From the NCBI GenBank assembly GCA_021442155.1, contig CM038229.1, positions 99,425,271-99,489,270 on the forward strand: DNA of 64,000 bases, read 5' to 3'. Within the stretch, counting starts at the first letter, position 1, and each line of letters opens with the position of its first letter. Shown in pieces: positions 36,309-48,533 of the stretch. Both the position numbers and the translations under genes were made by a program. Source of the DNA: Cymbidium sinense (Eukaryota > Streptophyta > Magnoliopsida > Asparagales > Orchidaceae). The notes beneath the pieces are model-generated. The model saw only the letters and a list, made by a program, of their open reading frames with translations. It was not told the origin of the DNA and searched no databases.

Positions 36309-38975
36309 CATTTTTCTCTACGATGGTTCCTCTCTCCATCTTGGTAAATGATCATTGTCTTTGAGTATCGATAGTGGGTTTGTACTTTGGTATGAATCCA
36401 AGACTATCCTTCTTTCCATTAGCTAGCTCATTTCATCTTGAGTTGTTAGCCAACATCTTTAGGTTTTAGGATCGCATTCCTTGTTGGTCTTAAAACCCCA
36501 TTGGGTTCCTCCAATGGGTAAAATGAAAAGATTTAAAATAAAAAGAAATATCTTTTAAAGACTTCATCCTTATCATTTTCATGATAAGGAAAGGTTCATC
36601 CTAAAATAATAAATCTTCCATAAAGAACTTTACTTTTTCAAAAGCACCTTTTAAAAAAATGCACTTAATAAAATATTTTCCACAAAATTCCTTCACCCTC
36701 ATTTAATAATTCATATAATTGCTACATGTAGGGATTTTCAAAAATAAAACTAAAAAACATTTTCCAAAAGCATAAATGAATATCTTCTTTCAATTCACTT
36801 TGATGAAGATTTCATTTTCAAAATAAAATAAACAATCATTTTTTTTTAAAAAAAAACCACAATCATAATCATAAAATTTTCAAAAGCACAATGAATTCTT
36901 CTATTCAATACATTCACACTTGTTGAATAAAAAAGTTCATTTGTAAATAAAATTAAAATTTTGAAAAGCACATGTGAACATCATCATTTAATATACTTAA
37001 ATTTATTAAATGAAGATTTCATTATGAACTAAAAAATAAAATATCATTTAGGAAATCCCACTTAATCATATCCCACATATGTTTTAAGTTGGAATTCCTC
37101 TCTTCAAATAGCAACAATCACACCCAAAGATTTCACATTTCAAAAAATAAAATTAATCTCTATTACATACTTAAATTTATTGAATGGAGGTCCTCTTTTC
37201 AAAACATCAAAATCAACAATCATGTTTCAAATATTTTTCAAACACATATTTGGAACCTCACTTAACATATACAAATTTGCTAAGTGAAGTTTCCAAATCC
37301 AAATTCAAAATATTAAAATCAACAAACACATTTGGAACCTCACTTAACATACCCAAATTTGTTAAGTAAAGTTTCCAAATCCAAAATTCAAAAATTTTAA
37401 ACATATTTGGAACTTCATTTAACATACCCAAATTTGTTAAGTGAAGTCTCCAAATCAAAAGTTTCAAAAAATTTTAAAATACATTTGGAATTTCACTCAA
37501 AGATACCAAATTTTCTAAGTGAAGTCTCTAAATCCAAAATCAAAATCAACAATCATATTTCAAAAATTTGCAAAACATACATTTGAATTTCATTTAGCAT
37601 AATCAAATTTTCTAAGTGAAGTTTCCAAATTCACAAATTTAAAATCAACAATCACATTTCAAAATTTTCTAAACATTTGGAACCTCACTTGTTAAGTAAT
37701 GTTTCCAAATCCAAAATCAAAATTCAAAAATATTTCAAAACACATTTGGAACTTCATTTAACATACATAAATTTGTTAAGTAAAGTTTCCAAATCCAAAA
37801 TTCAAAAAATTTTCTAAACACACTTTGGAACCTTCCTTAACCTTCCAAGTAAGTTTGTTAAGTGAAGTCTCCAAATCCCAAAATTCAAAAATTTTTCAAA
37901 ATATATTTTGAATTTCATTTAGCACAATCAAATTTCCTAAGTAATTTCCAAATCGAAATTCAAAATCAACAATCACATTTCAAAATTTCAAACATATTTG
38001 GAACTTCATTTAACATACCCAAATTTATTCAATAAAGTTTCCAAATCCAAAAAATTCAAAATTTCAGAATGTTTTGGAACTTTACCTAGCATACCAAATT
38101 TTCTAAGTAAAGTTTCCAAACATAAAAAAAAAAAAATTCTCACACACCTTTGAACTTCTTCCCTTAGCATACCAAGTTTGCTAGGAGAAGTTTCCATTTT
38201 TCAAAATCAAAAAATGAAATCAAAATTTTAAATACATAATTTGGAATTTCATTTAGCATACTCAAATTTGCTAAGTGAAATTTTCATTTCATAAAACCAA
38301 GTGGACTTCATCTTTAGCATACAAATTTACTAAATTGAATCTCCACTTTTAATCATTCAAAACAAAACAAAACAATTAGGATTCCATTAGCATACCAAAT
38401 TTGCTAAAGGATCCCACCCTTTTCAAAAAATCAAAATTTTTTTTTCCAAACAAATGAAACACTTAGGATTTTTTAGCATACCTAAATTTGCTAAGAATCT
38501 TATTTTTCAAAATCAAACAAAATACACTTGAATTCCTTACTTAGCATATCTAAATTTGCTAAGTAAGAATTCCAAAATTTCCAAAATCAAAACCAAACAA
38601 AATTCATAAAAAGAAACAATCACTTTACTTCACTTAGCATACCTAAATTTGCTTAGTAAGTGAAAATTCCAAAACAATCAAACAAAGCAAAATCATTTGA
38701 CCCTTGCTTTAACATACCCAAATATGTTAAAGGAAAGAGTCCTCCAAATCACAAAAATTCAAAACAAAACAATGAACCTATGGAAGCATCCTATCAAAAT
38801 TTTGAATCCATATTTTAACATACCTAGATTTGTTGAAGTTTGGATTCATATTCGAATTGCTCTTCAATCAATCTTTTCAAGTTCATGTGAACCCCACTTA
38901 ACACCTTCAAGTTGTTGGATGTGGGTTCAAATTTTAAAATTTCAAAATTTCAAATTTATGGAGACAAAAAAATGA
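36309..38975 (+). repeat. Element B leader with tandem hairpin-forming repeats
   Basis: After about 300 bp that match A's leader, a repeated block runs from about 36650 to 38960. Each unit of roughly 75-95 bp carries CACTTAACATACCCAAATTT-like sequence followed by GTTAAGTGAAG and TTTCCAAATCCAAA. CACTTAACA and TGTTAAGTG arms can pair as in element A. Later units use CTTAGCATA and TTTGCTAAG instead, with compensated arms. Short frames on both strands (for example 37184-37369 and 37258-37467) are by-products of the repeat. Confidence 0.85.
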
Positions 38976-40690
38976 TGCAAGTTCATTTCTCATTAGATTC
39001 TTTTTCAATCGCAGCTTTTAGTTTACAAGATAAGTGTTCCCAAAAAATTTGTCTCTTACCTTTCCTCATGGCATGGATCTAGCCTTAGATCAGCCTTCCC
39101 TCATTTAGATCATACCCACTTGATCCACTTTGGCCATGGATTTGAGGGGGCCAGATCACTTGTGAGGCATTCCCCTCATAACAATGAAGGAGGTGAGCGG
39201 GTCATCATGGTGACTTACCCTTGATTCATATCTCCTCACCGAAGAGGAAAGCTATCACGCACTATAAACTTTAGTACCGCATTGTACCCAGCCCCATAGT
39301 TCCATCATCGAAGCACATGTTGCCCTGCGGCAAGCAAGATCCTACCATTTGTACTCCGGGTAAGGCTCCGGTTTCGTGGCTTGCCTCCCCACATTTGAGT
39401 ATGGGTCTACCTCAAACTCCTCTCATCCTACTCGCACCCAAAGGGGAACAATAATCATATGGTCACAGCCAATAGCCGTGAGAGCTCGAGGCATCAGTCA
39501 TGGATGAGTCTCCCATGATCACTTCACCACTAGTTATGGAAAACTAGTTTATCCTCTCTCAGATGGAGAGAGGATTCCGTGAGGATCCGCTTGTCACCTC
39601 CTCTGTGGTGCATCTACAATTTGTAGAAGTAGAAGATCACACCACCCTTCGCCTTCTACTGACGCCGAGTCACCCGCCTATGATCTCTTATTCCCAAAGA
39701 TGTGAGGCGTGATCCAAGAGAGGGCCCATGAGGCCCATACATCATACATTACTAGAGAGAGTGATGGAGGTTCACCGTCACCCATTTCTACTTTGGTTGA
39801 CTTTTCTAGGCTGCGCTGCGCACCATATTGATAGGATTCTCCTCATGGGGACCATCACAGAGGGCGCCTGCAGTGAGAGTTGGTGGTTCCACCCCACCAC
39901 CCACCCCCCATATCCACCATCGCTAGTGTCCTGATCACCATTCCATCTAAGGCCATGAAGGCCACATGGGGAAAAATGTATCCTATGATCCGCTGACCAA
40001 GGGATCCTACCTCCAACCCCACTCATCAGGTAAGCCTTCCGCTTCATCCTTCTACCCCTAATAGTGGAAGGTATGCGAGTGGAAACCCTGTGAGCTCATG
40101 AGTCACCTTCACCAACTCCACCCATTTAGCCGATGCGAGATGGTGATGGTTATCATGGATATTCCGATGATGAGCAAAGAGTTGGTTGAGGATCATCCCA
40201 AGATTGTTACCTATTCTACAAAGATCGCTAGATTATCATTCTTCTATCTAGGATTGACTCCCTCGTGAGGTCGGTGCCTCTGCATGATAATCCCATCAGC
40301 CCACCTGTCTGGATCGACCTTGGGATCATGAGAATAGTTGCATACCATGAAGAAGGAGGTTCCAATGAAGATGATGAATTCTTAAACTAGAGGTTACCAG
40401 GGAAGGAGATGAGGTTGATCAAGGAGACAATGAATCACCTCCTACTCCTAAGGTAAAAGATGAATATTGATAGGATGACAAGCAGCAAACCTAATAATGT
40501 CGGCAAGCCCTCTAGTTCATCCTAGCACATGCCCAACCTAAACTAGTGCATGTCTTAGATCCATTTAAGACTTTACCTCCCATTAAGAAAGGTAGCACTA
40601 GTATGTATAGAAAGGTAGTGGATAGTACATGAAAAAAGATCTAAAATCTATGATTGAGCAGTGAAGGGAAGCCTTGGCTCAAGCTTGTGG
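38976..40690 (+). pseudogene. Element B region upstream of the gag core
   Basis: G+C-richer and coding-like, counterpart of 25061-26740 in element A. It gives Pro/His/Ser-rich open stretches on both strands (39728-39934 and, antisense, 39778-40047) and no recognisable motif. A plus-strand piece MMSKELVEDHPKIV occurs near 40170. Either the gag N-terminus or an additional Tat frame. Confidence 0.45.
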
Positions 40691-42000
40691 AGGATCATCG
40701 ATTCTAAAGGGTAGACCCTACCCAGAGGAATTTGATGCTATCCAAGATCCCAAGGGTTTCGGCCTCCTTCATTCAAGAGCTTTGATTATAGTGGGAATCC
40801 AAGGCAAAAGATATAGCTCACTTCAGGGCTTATTGCAGTGGTAGCTTACACTTTACTCTTTAGACTCTTTGTCAAGAGTCTAGCTGGTATTGCTTTTGAT
40901 TAATATGCTAAACCTCAATAGTTTAGTTAAAATATTTGTTAGAGCAACCTTCATCAAGAGATTTGCTGAGCTCAAAGGGTTACCAGTGATCTCGTTGTAG
41001 CCTAGCAACACCCAAAGAGTCACTTATCGATTATATGGCAGGCAACCTCGAGTATGAAGTGTGAACCATAGTAAACTGAATATCATGCCATTGATATTCT
41101 CTTAAAGAATATCCATGGCTCCCGCCGTATGCTTAAGGGCTTCACCATAATGACATTTGTGAAGCTAATCAACAAGGTGGCTAGTCTAAGGAGAGGACCA
41201 AACAGTTGCCTTTTCCAAATCCAAAGAAATCCCAAAGGTTTAAGAGAAGAAACATGGAGCAAGATCGGCTTGATAAGTGGAAGTACCACTAGAGATCATT
41301 CCGACCATGACCTCAAGAGTCTCCACCTCCTTTTCTACCACCGAAAACAGCCTCCACCTCACCTCCATGGCTAGCACAACCACCATCCTAGCTATAGCAC
41401 CAAATGCATGCCCGCCAAGTAGCTATGATCCACCTACTCTTTAGATAAGTTAAACAAACCTTATTTTTCAAGAGGGAGGTAATTAGGAAAATCTTTAAAA
41501 ATCTCTTAAAGAAACTTGATTTTCAGCTACCTAAGCCAAGGAGACCAGAGGAAGTAGGCAAAAGTCATGATCCAAACTTTTACCCTTAGATAGGCCACAT
41601 TTTGAGGATTGTTTTACATTCAAGGATTTTCTTAAACACAGCTTTAAGACTAAGGGCCGTTATCTCAAAGGAATATTGTGGAACAAACTTCATTAGGATA
41701 ATCCTTGGGGATACAAGTGATCCTACTAAAACCAAAGAAGGTTGGGACATTTCTTTGTCTAAAACCTTTAAGAAAATAATCAAGAAGATTAAGAAGCTTT
41801 CCTTATAGTGCTGAAGTTAGTTCAAACCTCCAACACCAAGGAATTTGTGCTACCAATGCCAACTGCCATGAAAGTGGGAGCTCAAGAAGACCGCAACAAC
41901 ATAGATAGTCTCCCTTAGCACGCCCAATCCAAACCAAACTTCGCCAGTTTTCACTTTCAGCGACTTCTACTAACTAACTCTTCTATTTCTTCTACTATTA
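40691..42000 (+). pseudogene. gag: Element B gag, broken
   Basis: Blocks in order: RPYPEEFDAI (about 40710-40740), GFRPPSFKSFD (about 40755-40790), LFVKSLAGIAFD (about 40865-40905) followed by YAKPQ, TSSMKCEP (about 41045-41070), KNIHGSRRMLKGF (about 41104-41142) and LINKVASLRRGPN (about 41167-41205). Then come FKREVIRKIFKNLLKKL-like sequence (about 41465-41520) and PRRPEEVGKSHDPNF (about 41535-41580). This is the Tat Retrotrans_gag layout and matches element A's gag. The segments alternate between frames and carry in-frame stops. No zinc knuckle was found. Confidence 0.82.
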
Positions 42001-43110
42001 GAACTCTTATATATAAGGCATCAAATCCCTTACTTCACTTACTCTACTTGACTTCTACTTTGTACCTCCAAATACTTCTAAGAAATTGAAGAATAAAGTT
42101 GATTTGAATTACATTTGTGTTTCTTTTGAGGAGTTATCTTTTCTATTCATAACTATAACTCTTCAAGTCTAACTAAAAAATTCTAATCTTCCTCTTTTGA
42201 TTTAGAGTTGGACTTTCTAACTCAGTACTGAGGTCTAGTCTTGAGATAGACTTGGAATCATCTAATTTTGAGAGTCCCATAGGAGAAGCTATGTAGTTCT
42301 GAAGGTAGAACTTGCCACCACCTTGCCTCCAAAGATTATCAAGTCAACCTCCGTGGCTTCTACCTCCTAGGGCATCTAGATATAGAGAAATAAGTCTTTG
42401 GTACTAAAGATCAAGAAGCCCTTCTACAAGATGCTCCACCCTTGGATATGCTTGTAGAAGATCACCAAGGTGGACTACAATGTCCTTTCTCATCTAAGAA
42501 AGTTTCCATGTAAGCTAAGTATGATGCCCTTGTCTATCCAAAGAGAATGAGGGAGTCACTAATCAAGGTCCTCCTTGATCCTAAGATATGCTTATCTCAC
42601 CACCACTAGTGAGGAAGCACATTATGCAAAAAGAAGCCCAAGGATCACCTTCACGATGAAGACCTTCACTGGGGACTTGGAGCAAACCGCCTCTTACATT
42701 AGACATGATACAAATGTGACTCACTTTCTTATGGATTCAAAGCATAAGTAAATATTATGAGTCTAAATACCTTTGCCTATTTGAATAATGACACCTCTCC
42801 TGAGGAGATAAAATGATGTTGAGAGAATTCAATGATCATGAGAGCTTTAGTTCCATAGTGTTACCATTGGAGATCGATAATTGAAAGATTGAAGCCAAGT
42901 TCTACATCATTGATTCAATACTTTATTCACTACTTTGCTTGGTAGGCCTTCGATACATCAACAAGATCATTCCATCCTCTTCATCGCATCGTCTAAAAGA
43001 TGGAATTGAATACCGTCAACGAGGATGAAAAGTCATTCTCGCTAGAGAGGTTGAGATCTATGAGGATGCGACCTACTATCTTCCTCAAAACACCCTTTCT
43101 CGAACTTGGA
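42001..43110 (+). pseudogene. pro: Element B gag-protease spacer and protease, broken
   Basis: 42001-42560 is a poorly conserved spacer. The protease-like part shows YIRHDTNVTHFLMDS then VNIMSLNTFAYL (about 42695-42785), matching the RPLYVTG...ILIDxGSAVNI pattern of Tat proteases; the Asp of MDS stands at the catalytic place but the G of D-S/T-G is lost. GRPSIHQQDHSILFIAS (about 42945-42995) is the LGRPWIH segment, then REVEIYEDATYYLP-like sequence (about 43045-43085). Element A's counterpart is 22484-23300. Confidence 0.7.
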
Positions 43111-43960
43111 CAAAATTTAAATGCAAATGCAAAAAATAAAAGAAAATGAAACAAAAGAAAATATAAAAGAAAATGAAAAGAAAAAGCAAAGTTCAAGTGA
43201 GCAAGAAAGGGGAATTGAAGAAAAATTGATCCAAGATATCACATTCCACCCACGCTCATTCCATCATATGGACATGTGGGTAGATGGTGCAACCTCCACC
43301 AAGTAGAGACAGAGGTAGAAATAGAGGTAGTTCCAAAGGTGGAAGACTCCTCCTCTCACCAATAGGTTGTGTTCCAGCCTCATGAGAGTACCCCTAATTC
43401 TCCAGAGGATGAGTCTAATGTGATTAGTATACCACCCAACCCTCTCAAATGTTCCATTGAGGTGACTTTGATCCAACTGCAGATGAAGACCTCCAAACAA
43501 AGCAAATTATTCAATATGGTTTATGTGAAACTATTTGGTAACAGCTTGGGAACCTTAGCTCTTACCTCACTTAAATCTCTAAAGTTGAAGGTATAATAGC
43601 TAAGGAAGTACCTAAGTCTCTAGTGACATGAAGCTAAAAAGGTTCTTTTTTGTTGCCATCCTCAAGTCTAGAGTGGATGTGACTTGAGGAAGATACTTTA
43701 AAGAATTATGGAATTACCTTTTGACTTTTACTCACCTTGTGTTCAAAATTTTATACGAAGGTTTAGTTCCTCACACTTGGTCCAAGTACATTGAATATTT
43801 CAAAAAATTATGAAACAATACAGGAAGCACACCAAGAGTAGGACTAGATTCTGCATAGCTTGGTCCAAATGACAAGATTATTGCCTAGTTGTTACCAACC
43901 ATTTGGAGTCTCGATAGTTCTTCTCACTATTGAGAATGTGTGTTTAGAAACTTCGATGAC
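43111..43960 (+). pseudogene. Element B lysine-rich linker
   Basis: Begins with a Lys/Glu/Asn-rich segment, NETKENIKENEKKKQSS (about 43147-43200), then ITFHPRSFHHMDMWVDG (about 43238-43290). The latter aligns with HVRFHPQLLLHKHMD of element A, so the two share the linker. The poly-Lys run arises from an AAAG-rich tract. Confidence 0.6.
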
Positions 43961-45420
43961 CCATGATCTCAAAGTCAAAGAGGAACCACCGTAATTTGAA
44001 GAGATTCATTTAATAATCAATAAGCTAAAAGAAATCATCTTTAGAAGAAAATCCTTGCCTCGACATACATCAATTCATTATCGAATGAAGAAAACCAATG
44101 ACTTTTAGTTCATTGAGTTTAAAGATCGCTTGTATGGAGTTATGAAGAAATACCTGATTATCTTCGACGCTGTACCACAAGCTAGCAATAGATTCTAGCC
44201 TATTAAGCAAGCTCCTAGACGCATGCATTAGAAATTGAACAACATGTCATTTTTTGAAGTCAAGAAATTGATCGGCCGGTTTCATTAGGTAAGAAAAGTA
44301 TCCCACCGGTTAGCTAGTGTCATCCCGCTAAGAAGAAGAATGGCTCACATTTATGTCAATTTTAGGGAATAAGGAATGCTCTAAGGATGAGTTTCCTCTT
44401 CTTATACTAGAATTAATGGTGGACATTGCCTTATCTCATGCAGCCTTCTCTTTCATGGATGGGTCATCCGCTATAACCAAATCAAGATGTCTCAAGAAGA
44501 AAGAAACACCGCTTTATGAACCACGATCGTAATCTTTTGTTATAAGGTCATGCTTTTCAACCTTAAAATGCCGGTGCTACATACCAACGCCATGACTTAG
44601 ATCTTCAACGAACTTATCCATCATCGTTGAGTGCTACGTTGATGATCTAGTAGTAGTAGAAAAAGGAAGACCATCTCTTTGACTTGAGAGTTTTTTGAAC
44701 GCTAAGATAATATAACCTTAATGAATCAAGTGTGCATTTAGAGTCACTTCGTGGAAATTCTTTGTTGTTCGATGAATAGGAAATAGATCCGTAAAAGATC
44801 AAAGCTATCTTAGAATTCTACCCTCCAAGAGTTTAACTCAACTCGATTATTTCAAGGACGATGATAGGCATATTTAAGACTCTTTATCTCAAACTTATTA
44901 GGGAGATGCAAACCATTCTCTACGCTTATCAAAAAGGATGCCAAAGTTTAAGTGAGATGACAAGTGCCAAAGAAGATATATCAAAGACATTGGTGAAGCT
45001 TCGGTGAAGCCCCCCATCCTATCTCGTGACTTGATCCTTTACATTGTTGCATTGGATGACTCTCTTAGTGCTCGCTGGCCAAGCCAATGATGAGGGGAAG
45101 GAAAGTAGTCTCTACTACCGCATCTAATCCCCGCTAAAGTAAACTATTCATCTATTGAGAAACATTGCCTAGCTTTGATCTTTGGTTCTTACACTATATA
45201 CCTTTCTAAGGTGATCTTGATCTCTAGAACCAATCCAAGCATTCATAACACGCACCAACGCTTTCTGATATTTGCTCATTCCATGATACTCTCGCTTTGA
45301 TATCCCATTTGTACCTCCGTGGTAAAAGGGGCACTAGTGAATTTCTTAGCACACACCACTTGTCGATTCTCCGCTTAGTGATGATCTCCCGATGAATAAA
45401 TCATGAACTTAGGGAGGCCA
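43961..45420 (+). pseudogene. pol: Element B reverse transcriptase and RNase H, YVDD retained
   Basis: RT remnant with LKMPVLHTNAMT and IFNELIHH (about 44565-44625; the expected GATYQ segment is frameshifted) and the catalytic box YVDD at 44635-44646 followed by LVVVEK. RNase H: ILYIVALDDSLSALL (about 45035-45080) with LAQANDEGKESSLYYR (about 45080-45120), closely like A's LSALLAQTNDEGKK. The catalytic aspartates of RT are intact in this copy, but numerous stops and frameshifts make it inactive. Confidence 0.82.
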
Positions 45421-45880
45421 AAACCACCAATGGGAGATGTATTTTGTTGGTGCTTTTTTTCTTAAAGGTGAAGCATCGCGATCTTTCTCTCGTGAAAGAC
45501 GGGTAGGAATAATACTTCTAATCGTGATGCAATGAGATTCTCATACTATCTTTCCAACCCCTATACCAACAACGGAGTATGATGCTTTGATTGCCGCTTG
45601 GAGTTAGCCATCACTATCAATTAAGCCAACATCTTTGGGAATTTTTAGTTGGTCATCAACTAGATTGTCGGGTCCTACCAGTCCTCAAACCCAAGCTTCA
45701 TCATTGCTATGAGTATTCCATGAAGTTGTTGGCCTCCAAGTCACCATCTACAAGGTTAGAACAGTAATGTGCCGATGCCTCGGCAAAACTTACCAAAGAG
45801 TTGGCATGTCCAAGATGAGTCCATTTCAATAAGGGTCCAAAATAGACAAGTCCCATCCCTTATTGATGCTGAAATCATCG
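45421..45880 (+). pseudogene. Element B second (archaeal-type) RNase H
   Basis: Strongly decayed. The end of the domain is clear: FHEVVGLQVTIYKV (45713-45755) parallels QIEVTIYKIPR in element A, followed by ALAKLTKELACP-type sequence (about 45780-45815, across a frame change). Upstream blocks are recognisable only by comparison with A. Its presence between RNase H and integrase supports the Tat assignment. Confidence 0.65.
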
Positions 45881-47051
45881 ATAGACTTTCTCTGAAGGGG
45901 ATGTTGCCATCAAATGGAAATGGATAAGCAAGATTGGTGCAACCTGCTCTAGATTTAAAAATTGGCAAACTACCCAAGAGAAATCTCAAGCCCATCGGGT
46001 GAAATGAGAGCCTTTCCTATGCTCGCTTGATGGCACCTTGCACTGAATCCTTTGACAAATTGTGTGTTGTTTAGAAAAATACAAAGCCCATCATGGAATT
46101 GTAGTTCAGGCACTGCCTTCTTTGTAGAGCTCATCATCCTGAAGATTAAAGTTAAAGACTTGGATACTATTGGCCTTCTATTATCAGTAAGATTTCATGG
46201 ACGAAGGAGATTATTAGTGTCAAGTACCTGTGGTCCTCCACCAACCACCCAACACTCTATACCCTGTTTCATGGCTTCAGGGTAAAATAACATGGTAGTC
46301 GATCGATCCTCCCTTCCAAGGGGCATCGACTATCTTACCGCTATTATCTACTTTCTTTCCAAGTGGAAGCCATTCCACTGAGATCTCACCACCATGTGAT
46401 TCAATTTTTTAGTTACCATATCGTGATATATAGTTCGATAATGTATGAGCATTCATAATGAAAAAGTATGAAGATCAATAGCTTATGAGCGACACGAGTA
46501 GATTGAGATACCCCACCATCTACTACCTGAGAATTAGACTAGCGTAAGCATTCAACAAAGCTCTCATCCGCATACTAAAGAAGACCTTCTGACAACAAAC
46601 CAGGTAGAAATGAAGCCTCAGGGCCTACTAGTCTACACCACATTAAGTCCAAATTAGCCCGCTTTCCAGTATGGGGGCCGTTTTCCCCTTAGAAGTTCAA
46701 CTCCCTTAACCAAGATACGCAAGATCACTACAGAAACACCAGAATACAAAGTTGCGCTTAGAAGAGCTCAAAGGTTTGAGGAGAGTCGCCATGCGCTGTA
46801 ACCTTGAGGTACAAGACCAAAATGATTCTTACAACAAGTCGGTCCGCCTCTAGGTCTTTTCGAGTAGAGAACTTGTGTTAGTCTTATGGAGACCACTATT
46901 GCCCATCAAAAGATGGGAGGTAAGTTTTGGGAAGGCCCACTTATGTCATGAGAAGGCTCACGGGAGGATCACCCTTATTGATTGTAAAGGGGAACACTAG
47001 ATGCTTCCAATTAATGGGCTCTATCTAATGAAAATATTACCCATGAAATAA
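45881..47051 (+). pseudogene. int: Element B integrase, broken
   Basis: Blocks: RGIDYLTAIIYFLSKWKPFH (46321-46380) for the DYFSKWVEA region holding a catalytic Asp, KLRLEELKGLRR (about 46752-46787), a GGKFWEGP block (46919-46942) and the C-terminal LPINGLYLMKILPMK with a stop at 47049-47051. This ending matches the LPINGxFLKKYYP ends of Tat integrases and fixes the 3' limit of pol. The zinc-binding domain is too decayed to place with confidence. Confidence 0.78.
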
Positions 47052-48533
47052 AAACTTGTTTGAAAATAAATCATTAATAGAAAGAATAAAATTTGATTCC
47101 CATTCATCAAATCTTCTTCTTCTTCAAGTATTATTTTTCTTATCTTGATCTACCGTGATGTGTTTAGGGTAGGTTTAAAAGTCCCCAATGGCATCCCATC
47201 TCTCCTTCATAATACAAAAACAATCTTTTGGTGCTTTTAAAATAGGTATAAGAGAACCCAAAAGGCATCTTATTTCAATTAGCATAACTAAGTTTGGTGT
47301 GAGAGAACCCAAGCGACATCCTTTCTTAGTGGGAATTCTTGTTACCATCCATGACATCATTTCATAATTCCCCGTGTTTTAAGGTAGGTGTAAGAGTCCC
47401 CAGGCATCCTATTCCTTTTAACACATGTACACAATAAACAAATCTTTTATCTTGAGCTATTTTGATGTGCAAGCCCCATGGCACTCACTCATTAGCTCTA
47501 GTCGGTCTATATATGCTACCTGTAGTATGTCACCCTAGTGGTCATTTGTTGGAGGATGTGAATCCCAGCTTTCTTCCTAACTTGGTCATTGCAAACCAAC
47601 GAGTGCCTTTTTTGGTATGATAGTCTTCCTTTGCATAGCTAGTAAGCTACCTCATGTTAACTTTGTTTAAGAAGATGTGAGTCCCGTGCTTTCTTCTTGA
47701 ACTAGCCATCATGTTCTAACTAGGTTGAGTATATTTGAGGCTTAGGATAAGTCCCCTAGAGGCTCCTTTCTTCTTGACTACTACTTTTGAGTGATCTAAG
47801 TCCCCAAGTGGCATTCACTCGGTTGCCCTAGGTGAATATCACTGTCAAGACAGACTATCCTAGAATCCTATAGGAGGATGTCGAGCTTTCTTCCTTGATT
47901 ATTGTGATAGGCACCTTAGGTTGGTTGATGTTTCTATGTTGGCATGACTCACCCGGTGAGTACACCACTTTTGAGTCCCGTGCTTTCTCCTTGAGTTGGA
48001 CATCAATACCTATTTTTATGACTAGCCATGTCATTTCTCTAGGTGTTGGATTAAGCCTTTACTAGCCCCATCCCCATGGGAACTCTAGTTGGATCAAGTC
48101 CTTTGTGACTCCATTTAGACACTACTCGGGTTACTCTTTGGATTGGGCAGTTCCCCTTTCTAGTAGCCATCCTAGTGGTTGGAAAATTTGTTCGTGGATG
48201 CATAATTTCTCTTGGTTTAGTAAATCGAGATAGGTCTAGTGATATAAGCTCCTTCTCGGTTTGATCCCTCACAAACTAGCGGGATCCATGATAAAATAAA
48301 TAAACAAAAACAAATAAATAAAATTAATTTATTTGTGGATTAAGAATTCAAGCCCCAAAGTGCCCCTTTTCCCAAGCGGATATCCTATCTTTAAGTGTCG
48401 AAAACTCCCTATAGGAATTGCGACTACGAGTCGAGATAAATTCACGTGATACTCTGTAGTCACTCTTAGGTCTATTTCAATCTATTTTTCACTGGCAGTT
48501 ACCCAGATATTCATCTTTGAAAGATGTAAGACT
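47052..48533 (+). repeat. Element B 3' untranslated tract with degenerate tandem repeats
   Basis: Inverted homologue of about 17190-18499 in element A. Blocks such as GTGTAAGAGTCCCC, GAGTCCCGTGCTTTCTTC and CCTTAGGT-type words recur at irregular spacing of 60-150 bp. The last 1.15 kb present in A is missing here because of the deletion at 48534. Confidence 0.75.
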
